Shown in pieces: positions 5,798 through 6,837 of a stretch of 6,837 nucleotides of DNA. Both the position numbers and the translations under genes were made by a program. The first letter of the stretch is position 1. Each line of letters opens with the position of its first letter. The DNA is from an uncultured Collinsella sp. (GTDB taxonomy: Bacteria > Actinomycetota > Coriobacteriia > Coriobacteriales > Coriobacteriaceae), in the NCBI GenBank assembly GCA_902475475.1, contig CABRZY010000093.1, positions 1-6,837 of the forward strand, given 5' to 3'. The notes under the pieces are model-generated. The model was not told where the DNA came from and made no database searches. It saw only the letters and a program-made list of their open reading frames with translations.

Positions 5798-6676
5798 CTA
5801 TTTGAGAAGTTGTGCCATGGCGTTGACGAATTTTTGGACTTGGAGGGTGGGCTCGAGCGGATAGTGCAGAAAGACCGGTACCTCACGGCCGCACAGGAAC
5901 GGCACGCCCACAAAGGCCGGGTGCACCCCCGACCATGCGCCGCAGGTGAGCACCGCGTCGCCCTTTTCCTCCGCCTCGTTAAAGAGCGCGAAGTCAAAGC
6001 TATCCGCATCGATCACGTCCACACCGCCGTCGGCCAACAGGTCGATGCGCAGGCTGTCCATGGCATCGTTGCCGTGGCGCAGTACGCGCAGGCGCATGCC
6101 CTCCAAGTCGGCGACCGTAATGCGTGTCTTGCGCGCCAGCGGGCTCGTGCGCGGCAGGTCGATATAAAACGGCACGTTGACGATGCGGAGCTTTTGGCAA
6201 GTGTCGCCCCAGCGTGGGGTCGAAAAACTCGACTGCACTACATCAACCTCTCGACCGAGGCTGCGCATGACGGATTCGCGCTCGTCATAGAGGTCGCTTA
6301 CCGGCACGATCTCAAATCGCAACGATGGCTCCAGCTCGTGCACACCCGTCCACATCGACAGCGTCTGGCGCCCCGGGCACATCATCGACACGCCCAGGCG
6401 CACGGCACCGCCATCGCCCGCCGCGCGTCGGGCACGGCGCAGCGCGTCCTCGGACTGCCGCATGATCGAGCGCGCGTCATCCACCAGCAGTGCGCCGGCC
6501 GGCGTCACCTTGACGCCCGAGTGCGAGCGTTCGAACAGCGTGATGCCGAACTCGGCCTCGAAGCCCGACACTTGCTTGACGAGCGCCGGAGTCGACACGC
6601 GCAATTTTGCCGCCGCACGCGAGAAGCTTCCCAGCTCCGCGGCAGCCGATATGGCCTCAAGTCGTCGATCGTACAC
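5798..6676 (-). CDS. LysR-type transcriptional regulator
   Basis: This minus-strand gene runs from the GTG at 6674-6676 to the TAG at 5798-5800 and encodes 292 residues, normal for the family. The N-terminal winged helix is clear: RRLEAISAAAELGSFSRAA leads into AKLRVSTPALVKQV (about 23-36), then the wing with LFERSHSGVKVTPAG (47-61). The linker helix follows (about 62-85). The rest (about 90-292) is a periplasmic-binding-protein-like effector domain, beginning AVRLGVSMMCPGRQ. LysR proteins act as tetramers, binding a small ligand and usually activating a divergent gene while repressing themselves. The frame stays open up to ATGs at 6709 and 6745, but those have no good ribosome binding site and would add an unusual basic extension, while the GTG has AGGAG at six bases. 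The effector and target cannot be told; a divergent target would be beyond 6837. The gene converges on the cyclase with a 43-base gap. Confidence 0.92.
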   Translation of the reverse strand: MYDRRLEAISAAAELGSFSRAAAKLRVSTPALVKQVSGFEAEFGITLFERSHSGVKVTPAGALLVDDARSIMRQSEDALRRARRAAGDGGAVRLGVSMMCPGRQTLSMWTGVHELEPSLRFEIVPVSDLYDERESVMRSLGREVDVVQSSFSTPRWGDTCQKLRIVNVPFYIDLPRTSPLARKTRITVADLEGMRLRVLRHGNDAMDSLRIDLLADGGVDVIDADSFDFALFNEAEEKGDAVLTCGAWSGVHPAFVGVPFLCGREVPVFLHYPLEPTLQVQKFVNAMAQLLK

Positions 6677-6682
6677 GTCAAT

Positions 6683-6687
6683 CTCCT
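6683..6687 (-). promoter_or_regulatory. Ribosome binding site that sets the LysR start
   Basis: Read on the minus strand, AGGAG stands six bases before the GTG at 6676. This favours the GTG over the in-frame ATGs at 6709 and 6745. Confidence 0.75.
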
Positions 6688-6744
6688 GTTTTCGCGCCTG
6701 CGACCGCATGGTGCCACAGGGGGGTTGTTTTCGCAGGTCACGCA

Positions 6745-6791
6745 CTCAATTGAGAATAAACTGCATCGCACAGTGTAAACCCACGGTTAAC
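6745..6791. promoter_or_regulatory. Three short dyads upstream of the LysR gene, possible operators
   Basis: CTCAATTGAG (6745-6754) is a perfect 10-bp palindrome. ACTG (6760-6763) and CAGT (6771-6774) form a dyad with seven bases between. GTAAACCCACGGTTAAC (6775-6791) is symmetric at six of eight pairs. LysR proteins bind interrupted dyads near their own promoter, so this is where autoregulatory sites would be expected. None exactly fits the T-N11-A consensus, and short dyads can occur by chance. Confidence 0.35.
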
Positions 6792-6794
6792 GCC

Positions 6795-6803
6795 ATTCTA
6801 ACA
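6795..6803 (-). promoter_or_regulatory. Candidate extended -10 promoter element of the LysR gene
   Basis: Read on the minus strand, TGTTAGAAT matches TGn plus a 5/6 match to TATAAT. The only -35-like sequence is TTGCGC (6820-6825), at a long 19-base spacing. The implied leader is about 110 bases and would contain all three dyads. An alternative, TTTACA with TATTCT closer to the gene, has too short a spacing. Confidence 0.3.
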
Positions 6804-6837
6804 AATATGCAATTCACCTGCGCAAATGCAAAGCATA

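Noticed and set aside
6677..6745. Longer LysR protein from the ATG at 6745 or 6709
   Set aside because: Neither ATG has a good ribosome binding site. The GTG at 6676 has AGGAG at six bases and gives the usual LysR N terminus.
5810..6778. Plus-strand open frame of 322 codons opposite the LysR gene
   Set aside because: The minus strand encodes an unmistakable LysR protein. The plus-strand product is Arg/His-rich with no family resemblance.

Overview
The window is GC-rich, with mostly G/C third codon positions. Its ABC transporter proteins look like pairs common in human-gut bacteria. A Coriobacteriia genome of the Collinsella type is my best guess, from recall of protein style and base composition only; no rRNA or other phylogenetic marker is present. 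All genes look intact except the first, which is cut by the window edge. No tRNA, rRNA, transposase, phage gene or CRISPR array is seen.

Layout. Positions 1-4129 hold a three-gene + strand operon: the C-terminal part of a MarR-family regulator, then two half-size ABC exporter subunits. Each junction overlaps by 8 bp and has a good Shine-Dalgarno. The first exporter subunit has a degenerate ATPase site (Asp for the catalytic Glu, Gln for the H-loop His, Ala in Walker A). The second has a full catalytic set. This is the pattern of an asymmetric heterodimeric exporter such as TM287/288 or BmrCD. The likely logic is a MarR repressor sensing a toxic compound and releasing expression of the pump that exports it, but the substrate cannot be read from sequence.

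Positions 4130-4662 are a 533-bp intergenic region, the most unusual part of the window. It contains, in order, a nested two-tier inverted repeat, a strong intrinsic terminator for the ABC operon, and an array of six 15-bp motifs in strictly alternating orientation (about three tandem units of 61-62 bp, recalling REP/BIME elements). After these come an otherwise featureless leader and a weak candidate promoter. The array shows a compensatory C:G to G:C change between two of its hairpins, which suggests that the folded structure is what is maintained.

Positions 4663-5754 encode a membrane diguanylate cyclase with an extracytoplasmic sensor region and an intact GGDEF active site but no inhibitory I-site. 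Converging on it after a 43-bp gap is a LysR-type regulator on the minus strand (5798-6676). The region upstream of that gene (6677-6837) carries three short dyads that could be operators. The target of the LysR protein, if divergently encoded, lies beyond the window.

No clearly new protein system is visible. The best candidate for something undescribed is the palindromic array at 4301-4473.
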